Notes under the pieces: model-generated
Seen by the model: the letters and a program-made list of their open reading frames with translations, nothing else
Database searches by the model: none
What the model was told of the DNA's origin: nothing
Shown: positions 54,302 to 63,446 of the stretch, piece after piece
Numbering within the stretch: the first letter of the stretch is position 1
Layout of the letters: each line of letters starts with the position of its first letter
Source of the DNA: Motiliproteus sp047633175
GTDB lineage: Bacteria > Pseudomonadota > Gammaproteobacteria > Pseudomonadales > Balneatricaceae
Length of the DNA stretch: 64,000 nucleotides
Direction: 5' to 3'
NCBI GenBank assembly: GCA_047633175.1
Contig: JBLIEQ010000010.1
Span: 1-64,000, forward strand
Made by a program: the position numbers and the translations under genes

Positions 54302-55162
54302 TCAGGGTCTTCGTAGCGAATTATACAACGCGCCCAGCATGATCAGCCCGCCGCCCAGCAGGGTCCAAAGTCCGGGCAGGTCATTAAAGATGAGCACGCC
54401 CAGCAGGATTGAAAACACCACCTGTACATAGGAGTAAGCGGCGGCCTTGCCCGCTTTCTCGACGGCCAGTGCCTTGGTTAGCCCTACCTGGCCGACCTGG
54501 GTAAAGAGCCCGACGAGGAACAGCAGGATGAAGGCTTCGCCGCTCGGCAGCACCATCGCATCACCGAGCAGGAACAGGGACACCGGCAAGGCGATCATCG
54601 GAAAGTAGAAAATAATCACCGAAGCATCTTCGCTCTGACTCAGGCGCCGCACCAGCACATAGGCGATCGCACTACCCAGCGCCCCCAGCAGGGCTGCGAT
54701 AACACTGATCCCGGGTAACGTCAGCATGGCGTTCGCATTCAGCTCTGGACTCAGCATGACCAGAAGCCCGGCGATGCTCAGGGCGATACAGATAACCGTG
54801 GCCTTCTGGATGCGCTCCTTAAGAAACCAGAGCGCGATCACCGCCGTGAAGGCCGGGTAGGTATATTGCAGTATCGCCGCTTCGGCGAGCGGTAGCGTGG
54901 TCACCGCAAAGTAGACACACATCAGCGCCAGGGTGCCGACAGTGCCTCTGGCGATCAGCAGTCGCCTGTTGTTGCCCCAGGGAGAGATACGTTTGCGTTT
55001 AATATCCAGATAACTGATCACCAGAGACACCACCGCCCTGGCGGCCACAATCTCCAGCACGGGAATGCCCAGGCCACTGACGGTCTTCACACAAGCCGCC
55101 ATAAGCGCAAAACCCAGGGCGGAGAGCAGCATGTAACGCAAACCTAAAGGCAGGCTGAACAT
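54302..55162 (-). CDS. EamA/DMT-family transporter
   Basis: 286 residues, ten helices in two EamA halves. PLAEAAILQYTYPAFTAVIA and ALAVEKAGKAAAYSYVQVVF are the conserved helix-4 and helix-9 regions. It resembles the RhaT/RarD-like drug-metabolite exporters; substrate unknown. It is 82 bases upstream of the dctB-like gene on the same strand. Confidence 0.88.
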   Translation of the reverse strand: MFSLPLGLRYMLLSALGFALMAACVKTVSGLGIPVLEIVAARAVVSLVISYLDIKRKRISPWGNNRRLLIARGTVGTLALMCVYFAVTTLPLAEAAILQYTYPAFTAVIALWFLKERIQKATVICIALSIAGLLVMLSPELNANAMLTLPGISVIAALLGALGSAIAYVLVRRLSQSEDASVIIFYFPMIALPVSLFLLGDAMVLPSGEAFILLFLVGLFTQVGQVGLTKALAVEKAGKAAAYSYVQVVFSILLGVLIFNDLPGLWTLLGGGLIMLGALYNSLRRP

Positions 55163-55261
55163 AATAAGTTAGGGATTCCAAGAGAGAAGAGCTTCGCACT
55201 GCTGGATACTACCACACAGGGGTCGGGGTCAGGTCTTTCGAAATCATAGTGACACTCGAGC

Positions 55262-55284
55262 ATTATCAATACCTAGTTGATAAT
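55262..55284. promoter_or_regulatory. perfect dyad upstream of the DODA-type dioxygenase
   Basis: ATTATCAA and TTGATAAT are separated by 7 bases. The site lies in the 300-base gap between divergent genes at 55162 and 55463, which otherwise shows nothing. CATTATCAAC/GTTGATAATG flanks the LysR-OYE region at 58459-58530, so a shared regulator is conceivable. Confidence 0.4.
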
Positions 55285-55462
55285 AAAACAACGATCGCCC
55301 TCTTAGTCTTTCAATCTGGTGGTAGTACAGTGGGTTCATTATCTGGAGCGCAGCTTTAGCCCTCCCTGTCAGGACCGATCAACAGAGAAAGCCTCGAGGC
55401 AGAGCCTGGAAGATGGACCCCTGCAATCCTGATCTTTAACCGTTACTGGAGAAGCAATAGCC

Positions 55463-56272
55463 ATGAGCACCCCTGCCGAGATTCTGTTTATTTCCCATGG
55501 CGCCGGCCCCATGCCGTTGTTGGGGGATCCGGGCCACCGTGAGTTGGTGGAGCGGCTAACGGAGATAGCGGGCACGCTACCCAAACCCTCCGCAATTCTG
55601 GTCATCAGTGCCCATTGGGAGGCTTCGGTACCGACCCTCACCTCGGGGGCCAACCCGCCACTGATCTACGATTACACAGGCTTCACGCAGGAGGCCTATG
55701 AGATAGAGTATCCCTGCCCCGGCGAGCCTGCGCTGGCGGGTCAGATCCACGGTCTGTTGGAGCAGGCCGGTATCCCTGCGCGACTCGATGCTCAGCGCGG
55801 TTTTGATCACGGACTGTTTGTCCCGCTCACCCTGATGTACCCGCAGGCGGATATTCCGTGCGTGCAGCTGTCGCTGGTGGACAGCCTGGATGCCGGAACA
55901 CACCTGGCGATCGGGCGTGCGCTGCAGGCCCTCGATTACGACAACCTGCTGGTGCTGGGTTCCGGTTTCTCCTTTCATAATATGCGCGCGTTCTTTACGC
56001 CCAATACGGCGGACATTCAGGCCCGTAATCAGGCGTTCGAAGACTGGCTGGAGGCGACCTGTAGCGACGCGACGATGGATGAATCGCAGCGAGCCGAACG
56101 GCTGCTGCATTGGGATCGTGCCCCCGACGCCCGATTTTGCCATCCTCGCGAGGAGCATCTGCTGCCGCTGCATGTATGTTGCGGACTGGCGGGTAAGCCC
56201 AGCGATAGCCACAGCTCGGTAACGGTCCTGGGGAAAAAATCGGGGATGTTTTACTGGCGAGGAGATCGGTGA
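55463..56272 (+). CDS. ygiD: 4,5-DOPA-type extradiol dioxygenase (LigB superfamily, YgiD-like)
   Basis: 269 residues. Metal ligands of the family are visible: His in FISHGAGP, His in ISAHWEAS and His in RGFDHGLFVPLTLMYP. The conserved region CHPREEHLLPLHVCCGLAG is near the C-terminus. DODA-type enzymes open catechol rings in vitro; the natural substrate of YgiD proteins is unsettled. GGAGA precedes ATG. It is monocistronic, followed by a REP-like hairpin. Confidence 0.9.
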   Translation: MSTPAEILFISHGAGPMPLLGDPGHRELVERLTEIAGTLPKPSAILVISAHWEASVPTLTSGANPPLIYDYTGFTQEAYEIEYPCPGEPALAGQIHGLLEQAGIPARLDAQRGFDHGLFVPLTLMYPQADIPCVQLSLVDSLDAGTHLAIGRALQALDYDNLLVLGSGFSFHNMRAFFTPNTADIQARNQAFEDWLEATCSDATMDESQRAERLLHWDRAPDARFCHPREEHLLPLHVCCGLAGKPSDSHSSVTVLGKKSGMFYWRGDR

Positions 56273-56288
56273 GGGGCAAGCAGAGTAG

Positions 56289-56307
56289 GCTGGGATGTAA
56301 TCCCAGC
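56289..56307. repeat. REP-like hairpin, same family as 12857-12875
   Basis: GCTGGGAT-GTA-ATCCCAGC differs from the copy after the usp gene by one loop base, and is followed by ATATCCCAGC and ATTCACCATGAA. It probably acts as a transcript end for the dioxygenase gene. Confidence 0.6.
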
Positions 56308-56381
56308 AATATCCCAGCATTCACCATGAAAAAGTAGGTGCACCGGGTGCGCGTGCACCTGTGTAGGTCCGCTATACACGT

Positions 56382-56446
56382 TAGTTTATAGTTTATAGTT
56401 TATAGAGTTTATAGGGTCGGGTTTATAGGTCGGTTTATAGGGTCGG
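56382..56446. repeat. GTTTATAG tandem repeats
   Basis: GTTTATAG or a close variant occurs about seven times with interspersed GGGTCGG, ending at the inverted repeat that borders the RAYT gene. The rest of 56273-56554 contains no gene. Confidence 0.7.
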
Positions 56447-57371
56447 ACCAGCCTATATTGTTGATTATATGGATTTATAGCTTAATTAACCCTATGGTTT
56501 TGTGTTTAAACAACCTGTTTCATAAGGAAAATACTCTCTTTAAGGAAAAAGACTATGCCTCGAGCAAATCGATACTTTTTACCTGATTTTATATGGCATA
56601 TTACCCACCGGTGTCACAAGAAAGAATTCCTGCTGAAGTTTGCCCGAGATCGTGAATGCTGGATCGGCTGGTTATTCGAAGCAAAAAAACGCTATGGGTT
56701 GTGTGTATTAAATTACGTTGTGACCTCCAACCATATACATTTACTGGTGAAAGACACAAACCAGCACGTCATCGCTAAAAGTCTACAGCTAATCGCAGGA
56801 CGGACGGCTCAAGAATACAATCAACGTAAGCAACGCAAGGGCGCGTTTTGGGAGGATCGCTACCATGCCACTGCGATTTCATCCGACGAACATTTCCTTC
56901 GATGCCTGGTATATATTGATATGAATATGGTCCGGGCCGGTGTTGTCCAACACCCTGCAGAATGGGCGCATGGCGGTTACCGGGAAATCCAGCAACCACC
57001 CAAACGCTACCGTATTATTGATATTCCGGCATTGATGGCACTAGGTGGATTTAATGATATAGCGGCTATGCAACAGCAACTTCGGCAATGGCTGAATGAA
57101 GAACTGGAAATAAACAACAGTATACGGGATAAAGTATGGTCGGAAAGCCTGGCCGTAGGGAGTGAAAAATTTGTTGAAAAAGTACAAACCTTACTTGGCG
57201 CAAAGGCCACTAAAAGGAAGGTAATAGAAATAGTAGGCAAACATGCACTACGTGAACAGTCAGCGAGTTACAATGTCGTTTCTAGTGCTGTTAATCCCTG
57301 TTTAAGACTGGATAATAGGATTTTTTGGGATGATTGATAATTATAATCAATGGTTTGCCTAGGTCCGACCC
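56440..57371. mobile_element. RAYT unit bounded by inverted GGGTCGGACC
   Basis: GGGTCGGACC (56440-56449) and GGTCCGACCC (57362-57371) are perfect 10-bp inverted repeats surrounding a REP-associated tyrosine transposase gene. Such flanking repeats are the expected recognition elements of these domesticated transposases. Confidence 0.65.
56555..57337 (+). CDS. REP-associated tyrosine transposase (RAYT, Y1 HUH family)
   Basis: 260 residues. The HUH metal site is in VVTSNHIHLLVKD and the nucleophile Tyr in AGRTAQEYNQRKQRKGAFWE. WEDRYHATAI and YIDMNMVRAGVV are standard family segments. RAYTs nick and join single-stranded REP hairpins. The preceding segment is AT-rich and repeat-laden, and AAGGAAAAAG lies before ATG. 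The gene appears intact. Confidence 0.93.
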   Translation: MPRANRYFLPDFIWHITHRCHKKEFLLKFARDRECWIGWLFEAKKRYGLCVLNYVVTSNHIHLLVKDTNQHVIAKSLQLIAGRTAQEYNQRKQRKGAFWEDRYHATAISSDEHFLRCLVYIDMNMVRAGVVQHPAEWAHGGYREIQQPPKRYRIIDIPALMALGGFNDIAAMQQQLRQWLNEELEINNSIRDKVWSESLAVGSEKFVEKVQTLLGAKATKRKVIEIVGKHALREQSASYNVVSSAVNPCLRLDNRIFWDD

Positions 57372-57561
57372 TGAGGCACTTGCAATATGCAATATTTTAG
57401 TGATCAACGGCCCGATTATTACTGTTTTTATAATAAAACCAAAGAGATGACCAGGGCTGAAATAAGGGCCTGTTTTTCAGATAAGATATAATAAGCGGTT
57501 ATTGCTTGGGTTCGGCTCAGAGTTGTGCCAACCGGGTAGTCTGCTCGGGCTGTCTCTCCCT

Positions 57562-58461
57562 CTAATCTACCACCGTTATTTGTGCGCATTTGTCTCGAAG
57601 CATCTCCCTGAGCAAGATCACGGCGGGGGTTACTTGCTTTCTGCCTGGGCAAATTAAATAGAGCTGTGCCCCGGGTGATTGAAAATCGGGTAGTACCCGT
57701 ATTAATTTCCCGCTACGTAAATCTCCAGAGATATCGATCTCGGACCTGTAGGCGATACCTTTTCCGGCAACAGCCCAGCGTCTGACAATATCTGTATCAT
57801 TGCTTACTCTGTTGCTGCTGACCTTTATCTTGTGATCGCCTGACTTATCAACAAACTCCCAGGTATTGAAAAGACGACCGTCGAGTCGATGCAGCAAGCA
57901 GTTGTGCTTTCTCAGGTCCTCAGGATGTGAGGGTTCTCCGAACGCGGACAGGTAGGATGGCGCTGCGCAGGTGACTCTCTTTATCGTCGCGATGTGAAAC
58001 GCAACCCGCGTCGAGTCTTCAGGCTTGCCATAGCGCAGCGCGACGTCAACGTCGTCCATAAAGAAATTAGTGAGGGAGTCGCCGACATTTAAGTTGACCG
58101 ACAGGGCGGGGTGCTCGTCCATTAATTCGTCCAACCAGGGCAGAACCACGTTGCGCCCTAAATCTGAGGAGACTGACAGCCTCAACTCTCCGCCGATCCT
58201 GCCCTGCAGCTGATGGGCCGACTGGCGTCCCTGATCCAGTGACGCCAGAGCCTGACGGCAGTGAAACAGGAACTGCTCCCCTGCAGCGGTGATCCGTAAT
58301 TGCCGGGTCGTTCTGATGAACAGTTGGACATCGAGCTGTATTTCCAGGCGTTTGAGTGCAGAGCTGGCCGCAGCTGTCGAGATGCCCTGTTGTTTTGCCG
58401 ATTCGGTGATGCTGCCGGTCTCTGCAATACGGATAAATAGATTCAGGTCTGAGGTGTTCAT
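57562..58461 (-). CDS. LysR-family transcriptional regulator
   Basis: 299 residues from ATG 58461; a TTG two codons upstream is less likely. The helix-turn-helix is NTSDLNLFIRIAETGSITES, then QQGISTAAASSALKRLEIQL. The C-terminal effector domain includes DVALRYGKPEDSTRVAFH. It is divergent from the Old Yellow Enzyme gene and likely controls it. Its start codon lies within one arm of an inverted repeat. Confidence 0.9.
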   Translation of the reverse strand: MNTSDLNLFIRIAETGSITESAKQQGISTAAASSALKRLEIQLDVQLFIRTTRQLRITAAGEQFLFHCRQALASLDQGRQSAHQLQGRIGGELRLSVSSDLGRNVVLPWLDELMDEHPALSVNLNVGDSLTNFFMDDVDVALRYGKPEDSTRVAFHIATIKRVTCAAPSYLSAFGEPSHPEDLRKHNCLLHRLDGRLFNTWEFVDKSGDHKIKVSSNRVSNDTDIVRRWAVAGKGIAYRSEIDISGDLRSGKLIRVLPDFQSPGAQLYLICPGRKQVTPAVILLREMLRDKCAQITVVD

Positions 58462-58530
58462 TATCAACTTTCTTTTAATAGTGTTTATTTGATTAGTCTG
58501 TTTTTAGTTTATAGAAGGAGGTTGATAATG
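58459..58530. promoter_or_regulatory. divergent control region with inverted CATTATCAAC
   Basis: CATTATCAAC (58459-58468) and GTTGATAATG (58521-58530) are perfect inverted repeats. Each includes the start codon of one of the two divergent genes. The 52 bases between are AT-rich and must hold both promoters. The symmetry fits shared autoregulation by the LysR protein. Confidence 0.55.
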
Positions 58531-59817
58531 TCGCTACTCACGTGCCCTCGGTCATCGGAGAGGTGCGTGAAAAAAAATTCAGAGTCTAAAGGGGAATATA
58601 TGATCGAAGCAGTAGACACTCATCACCTACCCGGTCGCTCACTGACGCTTCCCTGCAGTGCGGTGTTAAAAAACCGGCTTGTTAAATCAGCCATGTCTGA
58701 TTCGCTTGCCGACGGCGAGGGTAATCCGACAGAGCCTCAGATCCGGCTCTATGAAAGGTGGGCAAGAGGCGGGGTGGCGCTATCGATCATAGGTGAGGTG
58801 CAGGGTGACCCTCGTTATCCGGAGAAACCCGGCAACCTGGTTTTTGGCGCCCACTCTGACCTTCAGGCCCTGCGCTCTCTGAGCAAGCGGGCATCGATCG
58901 AGGGTGCCCATATATGGCCTCAGATAGGTCATGCGGGGGCGCTGTCACACGCACCCATCAGCGAGCCCTGCGGGCCCTCGGCGCTGTCGATGGGTGACTT
59001 TAAATGTGCGGGGATGTCGTTGGCAGAGGTGGAGCAGCTACCGGCTATGTATGCCAGAACGGCACTCCTGGCGAAAGAGACAGGATTTACCGGCGTACAG
59101 ATCCATGCCGGTCATGGTTTTCTGCTCAGTCAGTTCCTTTCACCGTTGTTTAATCAACGCCAGGATCAATACGGCGGTTCGATCGAAGCGCGTAGTCGAA
59201 TCATTGTCGAGGTGATTGCCGAGGTTCGGCGTGCCGTCGGTCCTCTGTTCCCCGTGGGCATTAAGATCAACTCGTCTGATCAATTAGAAGGCGGGTTAAC
59301 ACAGGACGATGCCCTAGAGGCTGTTGGTATTCTGGATCAGACCTCGATTGACCTGATTGAACTGAGCGGCGGCACCTACTTTCCGGGCGCGAAAGCAAGT
59401 TCTGATCATTCGGGTGGCGGGCCCTACTTTATCGATTTTGCTGAAAGGGCCCGGCAGATGACCCGCGTGCCTCTGCAGGTGACGGGTGGCTTCAAAACCC
59501 GCAAACAGGCCCTTAGCGCGCTGGCCGGTGGCGCTGTGGATATGGTTGGCTTAGCCCGCGCTGCCGTATTAAACCCGGAAGTTGCCAATGACTGGCTGAC
59601 TAACAACGGCGCTGACCCCGCGTTTCCCCGATTTGATACCTCAGCACCCGGCGGCATTACGGCCTGGTACAGCATGCGGCTAACGGCTCTGGGGCATGAC
59701 TGTGAGAGTCGCTTCGAGTTGGATCTTGGCTCCGCTATAGCGCGTTATGAGGCGCGTGATGAGATGCGCTGCACGACATGGCGGAACAGATTCTCAGCCT
59801 TTAAGGGCTTGGGCTGA
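58528..59817 (+). CDS. NADH:flavin oxidoreductase, Old Yellow Enzyme family
   Basis: 429 residues from ATG 58528, chosen for its perfect AAGGAGG six bases upstream. An in-frame ATG at 58600 with AAAGGGGA gives 405 residues and fits the family N-terminus better, so the first 24 residues may be an extra. The FMN-binding TIM barrel shows LKNRLVKSAMSDSLADG, QIGHAGALSH, FTGVQIHAGHGFLLSQFLSP and QDQYGGSIEARSRI. Substrates are unsaturated carbonyl compounds in general. The 3' end overlaps the convergent kinase gene by 17 bases. Confidence 0.9.
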   Translation: MSLLTCPRSSERCVKKNSESKGEYMIEAVDTHHLPGRSLTLPCSAVLKNRLVKSAMSDSLADGEGNPTEPQIRLYERWARGGVALSIIGEVQGDPRYPEKPGNLVFGAHSDLQALRSLSKRASIEGAHIWPQIGHAGALSHAPISEPCGPSALSMGDFKCAGMSLAEVEQLPAMYARTALLAKETGFTGVQIHAGHGFLLSQFLSPLFNQRQDQYGGSIEARSRIIVEVIAEVRRAVGPLFPVGIKINSSDQLEGGLTQDDALEAVGILDQTSIDLIELSGGTYFPGAKASSDHSGGGPYFIDFAERARQMTRVPLQVTGGFKTRKQALSALAGGAVDMVGLARAAVLNPEVANDWLTNNGADPAFPRFDTSAPGGITAWYSMRLTALGHDCESRFELDLGSAIARYEARDEMRCTTWRNRFSAFKGLG

Positions 59818-61237
59818 AACAGAGCCTGACCTCCAGTCCGGTCGCGGCGAGCTCGCTGGCGTGCAGGCTCAGAGTCGCACCGTGCTGATCGACGATCTGC
59901 TGCACGATCGAGAGTCCCAGACCGCTGCCGTTGATACTTTGGTCGGCCAGGCGGTAGAAGCGTTGCAGCACCTTGGTGCGCTCGGCGACGGGAATGCCGG
60001 GGCCGGTGTCGGCGACGCTGACCCAGATCCTGCCGTCCTGCTCACGGCAACTGACCCGAATCTGGCCCTGCTCCGGAGTGTAGCGGATCGCATTGTCCAG
60101 GAGGTTGCGACAGAGCATCACCAGACTGGCGGCATTGCCCTTGATCAGGCAGGCTTCGGGGGCGTCCAGCTCAATATCCTGGGCCCGGTCCAGCGCCAGG
60201 GGAATCAGGTCGGCCAGGCACTGGCGCAGCAACCTGGACAGATCCAGCGGCTCCTTGGGGGTCTGAGAGGAGAACTCCAGCCGGCTCAGGGTCAGGAGCT
60301 GCTCCACCGCATGGGTCATGCGGTCGATACCGGTGATGATGTGGTCGGGCGCTGAGGTCGCGGGGCTTGGGGCTTGCTTGTTTGATGCAAGGGCTTGCTG
60401 GAGGCGTTGCTGTCGCAGATTCTGGGCATGGATACGAATCGCGGCCAGCGGGGTCCGCAGCTCGTGTGCGGCATCGGCGGTAAAGCGGCGCTCGCGCTCG
60501 AGCGCCTGCTTGAGGCGGGCGAGCAGGGCGTTGACGGCCTCGACGACGTTATGGATTTCAGCAGGCACCTGGCTGCTGTCCAGCGGCGCCATATGGTCGG
60601 GATTGCGTGTGCCCAGCTGATCAGACACGAGCCGCAGCGGGCGCAGCCCACGACGCACAAGCATCGCGATCAGCAGCCCGAGGAGCGGAAGGGTCAGCAA
60701 CAGCGGCAGCAGGGTGATTTCGACAATCTGCCCCGTCAGCTCATCACGGACATCGCTGCGTTGGGCGACCTTGATCCACAGGTTCAACTCAGGGTCCCGG
60801 AGCATAAAACTGCGCCAGTGGTGGTCATCCAGCTGTTCGCTGGAGTACCCCGGCACGTTGGAGAAACTCAGGCTGCTACCCCGGCTTTGACTGCTCAGCA
60901 GCTCGTCACCCTGGCCGTTCCAGACGACAAACGCCAGCTTGCTCTCATACTTGTGCCCGAACGGCGTCGCTTCGTCGTCGTCTGTATCCTCGGAAGATTC
61001 CAGTGGTATATCCGCCGGGCGATATTGCAGGGCATCCTGGAACTGTGCCAACTGGGTATGTTTAAGCTGGGCTTCGAACAGGCTTTGCAGCACCCGCGAC
61101 ATCTGTGCCAGTTCGGCGTCGAACAGCTCCTCGACCTGGTGGGTGCTGTCGCGGTGGATCCACAGTGAGGCGACCAGGGTGACACCGAGCACGGCGGCGA
61201 GCAGGCTGATCAGCAGGAAGCGGCTGATGGACTTCAT
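59801..61237 (-). CDS. sensor histidine kinase, QseC/PmrB-like
   Basis: 478 residues. Two N-terminal membrane helices (ISRFLLISLLAAVLGVTLVA and LLPLLLTLPLLGLLIAMLV) bracket a periplasmic domain of about 130 residues. A HAMP segment and DHp His in TADAAHELRTPLAAIRIHAQ follow, then the ATPase with NLLDNAIRYTPEQG, VADTGPGIP and GSGLGLSIVQQIVDQHG. Its ATG overlaps the response regulator stop. It is last in the leftward operon. Confidence 0.93.
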   Translation of the reverse strand: MKSISRFLLISLLAAVLGVTLVASLWIHRDSTHQVEELFDAELAQMSRVLQSLFEAQLKHTQLAQFQDALQYRPADIPLESSEDTDDDEATPFGHKYESKLAFVVWNGQGDELLSSQSRGSSLSFSNVPGYSSEQLDDHHWRSFMLRDPELNLWIKVAQRSDVRDELTGQIVEITLLPLLLTLPLLGLLIAMLVRRGLRPLRLVSDQLGTRNPDHMAPLDSSQVPAEIHNVVEAVNALLARLKQALERERRFTADAAHELRTPLAAIRIHAQNLRQQRLQQALASNKQAPSPATSAPDHIITGIDRMTHAVEQLLTLSRLEFSSQTPKEPLDLSRLLRQCLADLIPLALDRAQDIELDAPEACLIKGNAASLVMLCRNLLDNAIRYTPEQGQIRVSCREQDGRIWVSVADTGPGIPVAERTKVLQRFYRLADQSINGSGLGLSIVQQIVDQHGATLSLHASELAATGLEVRLCFSPSP

Positions 61238-61902
61238 AGGCGGGGCTCTTTTTCGATACGGTAACCCACCCCGCGAACGGTCTTGATCAGCTCGTTGCCG
61301 AGCTTCTTGCGCAGGTGATGGATATGGACCTCGATAGTGTTGCTTTCAACGTCCTCATTCCAACCATAGAGACGCTCGCTGAGTTGGTCACGGGTAAAGA
61401 CCTTGCCCGGATGGTGCAGGAACTCGCTCAACAAACTGTATTCGCGCCGCGATAGCATCACCGCCTCACCGTTACGGCAGACCTCGTGACTGGCGGGATC
61501 GACCTCGATATCGGCATAGCGGAGCGTGGGTGAGCTGATGCCGGTATTGCGCCGCAGCAGCGCCCTGACCCGGGCGCGCAGTTCATCCAGATCGAAGGGC
61601 TTGATCAGATAGTCGTCGGCCCCGCCATCGAGGCCCCGAATACGATCGGTGACCTGGTCGCGGGCGGTCAGAATCAGGACGGGGATGCGGTCGCCGCGCC
61701 GGCGGAGTTCGCTCAGCACCTGGAGACCGTCGATATCGGGCAATCCCAGATCGAGGATCAGCAGATCAAACTCACTGCTGGCCAGGGCATCCAGTGCATG
61801 CTGGCCGCTGCGCAACCAGTCCAGGGTTTCACCCTGAAGGTTAAAGCCCTGCTGGATACCTTCACCGAGCAGTGGGTCGTCCTCGACCAGTAGTAATCTC
61901 AA
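61234..61902 (-). CDS. OmpR-family response regulator (QseB/PmrA-like)
   Basis: 222 residues. The receiver starts MRLLLVEDDPLLGEGIQQGF, with phospho-acceptor Asp in DLLILDLGLPDIDGL and Lys in YLIKPFDLDEL. The winged helix includes LSRREYSLLSEFLHHPGKVF and ENDVESNTIEVHIHHLRKKL-like residues. It overlaps both the TPR gene and the kinase gene by 4 bases, so the three are co-translated. Confidence 0.94.
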   Translation of the reverse strand: MRLLLVEDDPLLGEGIQQGFNLQGETLDWLRSGQHALDALASSEFDLLILDLGLPDIDGLQVLSELRRRGDRIPVLILTARDQVTDRIRGLDGGADDYLIKPFDLDELRARVRALLRRNTGISSPTLRYADIEVDPASHEVCRNGEAVMLSRREYSLLSEFLHHPGKVFTRDQLSERLYGWNEDVESNTIEVHIHHLRKKLGNELIKTVRGVGYRIEKEPRL

Positions 61903-62570
61903 GACGCTTTATCTCCAATTTTTGCGAGCAGGTCCAGGATCTCCTGACGGCGGCCTGTGTCAGCCAGAGGTCGGTTGGGACGACCAGGCGCCTGCAGCGC
62001 TTTATCCAATGCCTGGCGGGCTAATATATAGTCTTTTTGATCGACCAGGAAATCAGCATAAAAATAGTTACTGTCGATGCCGTTCGGATTGATCTCCAGT
62101 GCCTTGCTCAGCAGTTGACGGGCCTTCTTATCATTGCCGAAACTGATGGGCCAGCCAGGGACCTGATAGTAGAGGACGCCAAGGCTGGTATACGCCGAAC
62201 CCGATAGGGCTTCGGGATCGATCGCCAGCGCCTGTTCGAAGCTCTGTTTGGCCTCCTTAACCAACGATAGTGCCCCTAGTCCTCCCTTGGCGCCGGCGTA
62301 GGTACTGAGGATGATCCCTTTCCAGATCAGCAGTTCGGGGCTGTCGGGGTTTTCAGCCAGGTACTGATTGGCGGCACGGGTTAACTGCTCCAGTGCGCTC
62401 TCCTGTTGCTTTTCGGGGAGTCGGTATTTTATTTCTGCCCAGCGCTGTTGCAGTTCGGTGGTGGCTTCCAGGCCGCTGCCGGCATCGACGTTGAGCGTGA
62501 AGCAGAGTGCGGCGAGGGTCAGCAGGGTGCGAACCGGTTGTGATCTGGATACGAAGCGGTATGCGTTCAT
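61899..62570 (-). CDS. exported TPR-repeat protein
   Basis: 223 residues. The signal peptide PVRTLLTLAALCFTLNVDAG has no lipobox, so the mature protein is probably soluble in the periplasm. TPR-like units follow, for example EAKQSFEQALAIDPEALSGS and KARQLLSKALEINPNGIDSN. Such proteins are often found beside two-component systems and may modulate the sensor or an envelope process. The stop overlaps the regulator ATG. Confidence 0.85.
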   Translation of the reverse strand: MNAYRFVSRSQPVRTLLTLAALCFTLNVDAGSGLEATTELQQRWAEIKYRLPEKQQESALEQLTRAANQYLAENPDSPELLIWKGIILSTYAGAKGGLGALSLVKEAKQSFEQALAIDPEALSGSAYTSLGVLYYQVPGWPISFGNDKKARQLLSKALEINPNGIDSNYFYADFLVDQKDYILARQALDKALQAPGRPNRPLADTGRRQEILDLLAKIGDKAS

Positions 62571-62614
62571 TATCTTTTCCTCATATGTTTCAATAGATTA
62601 AAGTTTTTTCTGCA

Positions 62615-63418
62615 TCAGGGGGCACTGGCCTGCTGCTTGATAACCGCCAGCTGTTTGTTGATCGCTCGGCTTACGATGCTGGGAAACAGGGCGTTAAGTT
62701 TGACGAACAGTTTTTCCGGCCAGCCGAGAAAACGGCTCGACGCCTTACTTCGGAGCATAGCGACCAGCTGTTGCGCGACCTGTTCGGGGGAGTCGACGGC
62801 ATTGTTTAACTGGCTGTTGAGCCGGTCGGCCGCCTCGGAGTTGAGGCCGGTTCGGGTGGCTCTGGGGGCGAAATATTGCACCCGGATGCTGCCATCTGCG
62901 AGTTCGCGCTGCAGCGCTTCGGTGAATCCTCGGAGCGCAAATTTACTGGTGCAGTAGCTGACATAACCGGGATAACCGATGCTGCCCAGGGTCGAGCCGA
63001 CATTGATGATGCGGGCGTTCGAGTGCTGTTTCAGGACCGGCAGCACGGCGTGAGTCAGCAGCAGCGTCGCGGTCAGATTGGTGTCGATAACGCGGCGGAT
63101 CTCGGATTCGCTCTGGGCATCGAAGAGTACCAGCTGATTGGTGCCGGCCAGGTTGATCAGCACATTTGGCTTTATCCCCTGCTGTTCAAGGTCACAGAGC
63201 AGTTGCCGGCGTTGCGAGTCTTCGTTCAAATCGGCACAGAAGTACTGATGTGGCTGATGCGGGTGCGGGCTGAGGGTTGCAAGCAAGCGCTCCAACGCTG
63301 TCTTATTTCGACCCACGGCAAGGATGCGGGCGCCTGACTGGCTCAGCAAGCGTGCGGTTTCGCTGCCGATGCCGCCGCTGGCACCGGTGATCAGGATCTG
63401 CTGCTGTTCAGGTTTCAT
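62615..63418 (-). CDS. short-chain dehydrogenase/reductase
   Basis: 267 residues. The cofactor motif is ILITGASGGIGSETARLL; NLAGTN replaces NNAG; the active site Ser is in INVGSTLGSIG and the YxxxK is YCTSKFALRGFTEAL. It is a canonical, complete SDR, unlike the one at 39999. It lies 44 bases upstream of the TPR gene and is downstream of the haem-oxygenase-like gene, so it may act on the same, probably lipid-like, substrate (inference). Confidence 0.92.
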   Translation of the reverse strand: MKPEQQQILITGASGGIGSETARLLSQSGARILAVGRNKTALERLLATLSPHPHQPHQYFCADLNEDSQRRQLLCDLEQQGIKPNVLINLAGTNQLVLFDAQSESEIRRVIDTNLTATLLLTHAVLPVLKQHSNARIINVGSTLGSIGYPGYVSYCTSKFALRGFTEALQRELADGSIRVQYFAPRATRTGLNSEAADRLNSQLNNAVDSPEQVAQQLVAMLRSKASSRFLGWPEKLFVKLNALFPSIVSRAINKQLAVIKQQASAP

Positions 63419-63446
63419 ATTCCGGGTCCTTAGAGTCGGTATGCGG

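Noticed and set aside
59747..60355. 202-residue plus-strand ORF opposite the histidine kinase
   Set aside because: Shadow of the kinase ATPase domain, whose motifs are intact on the minus strand.
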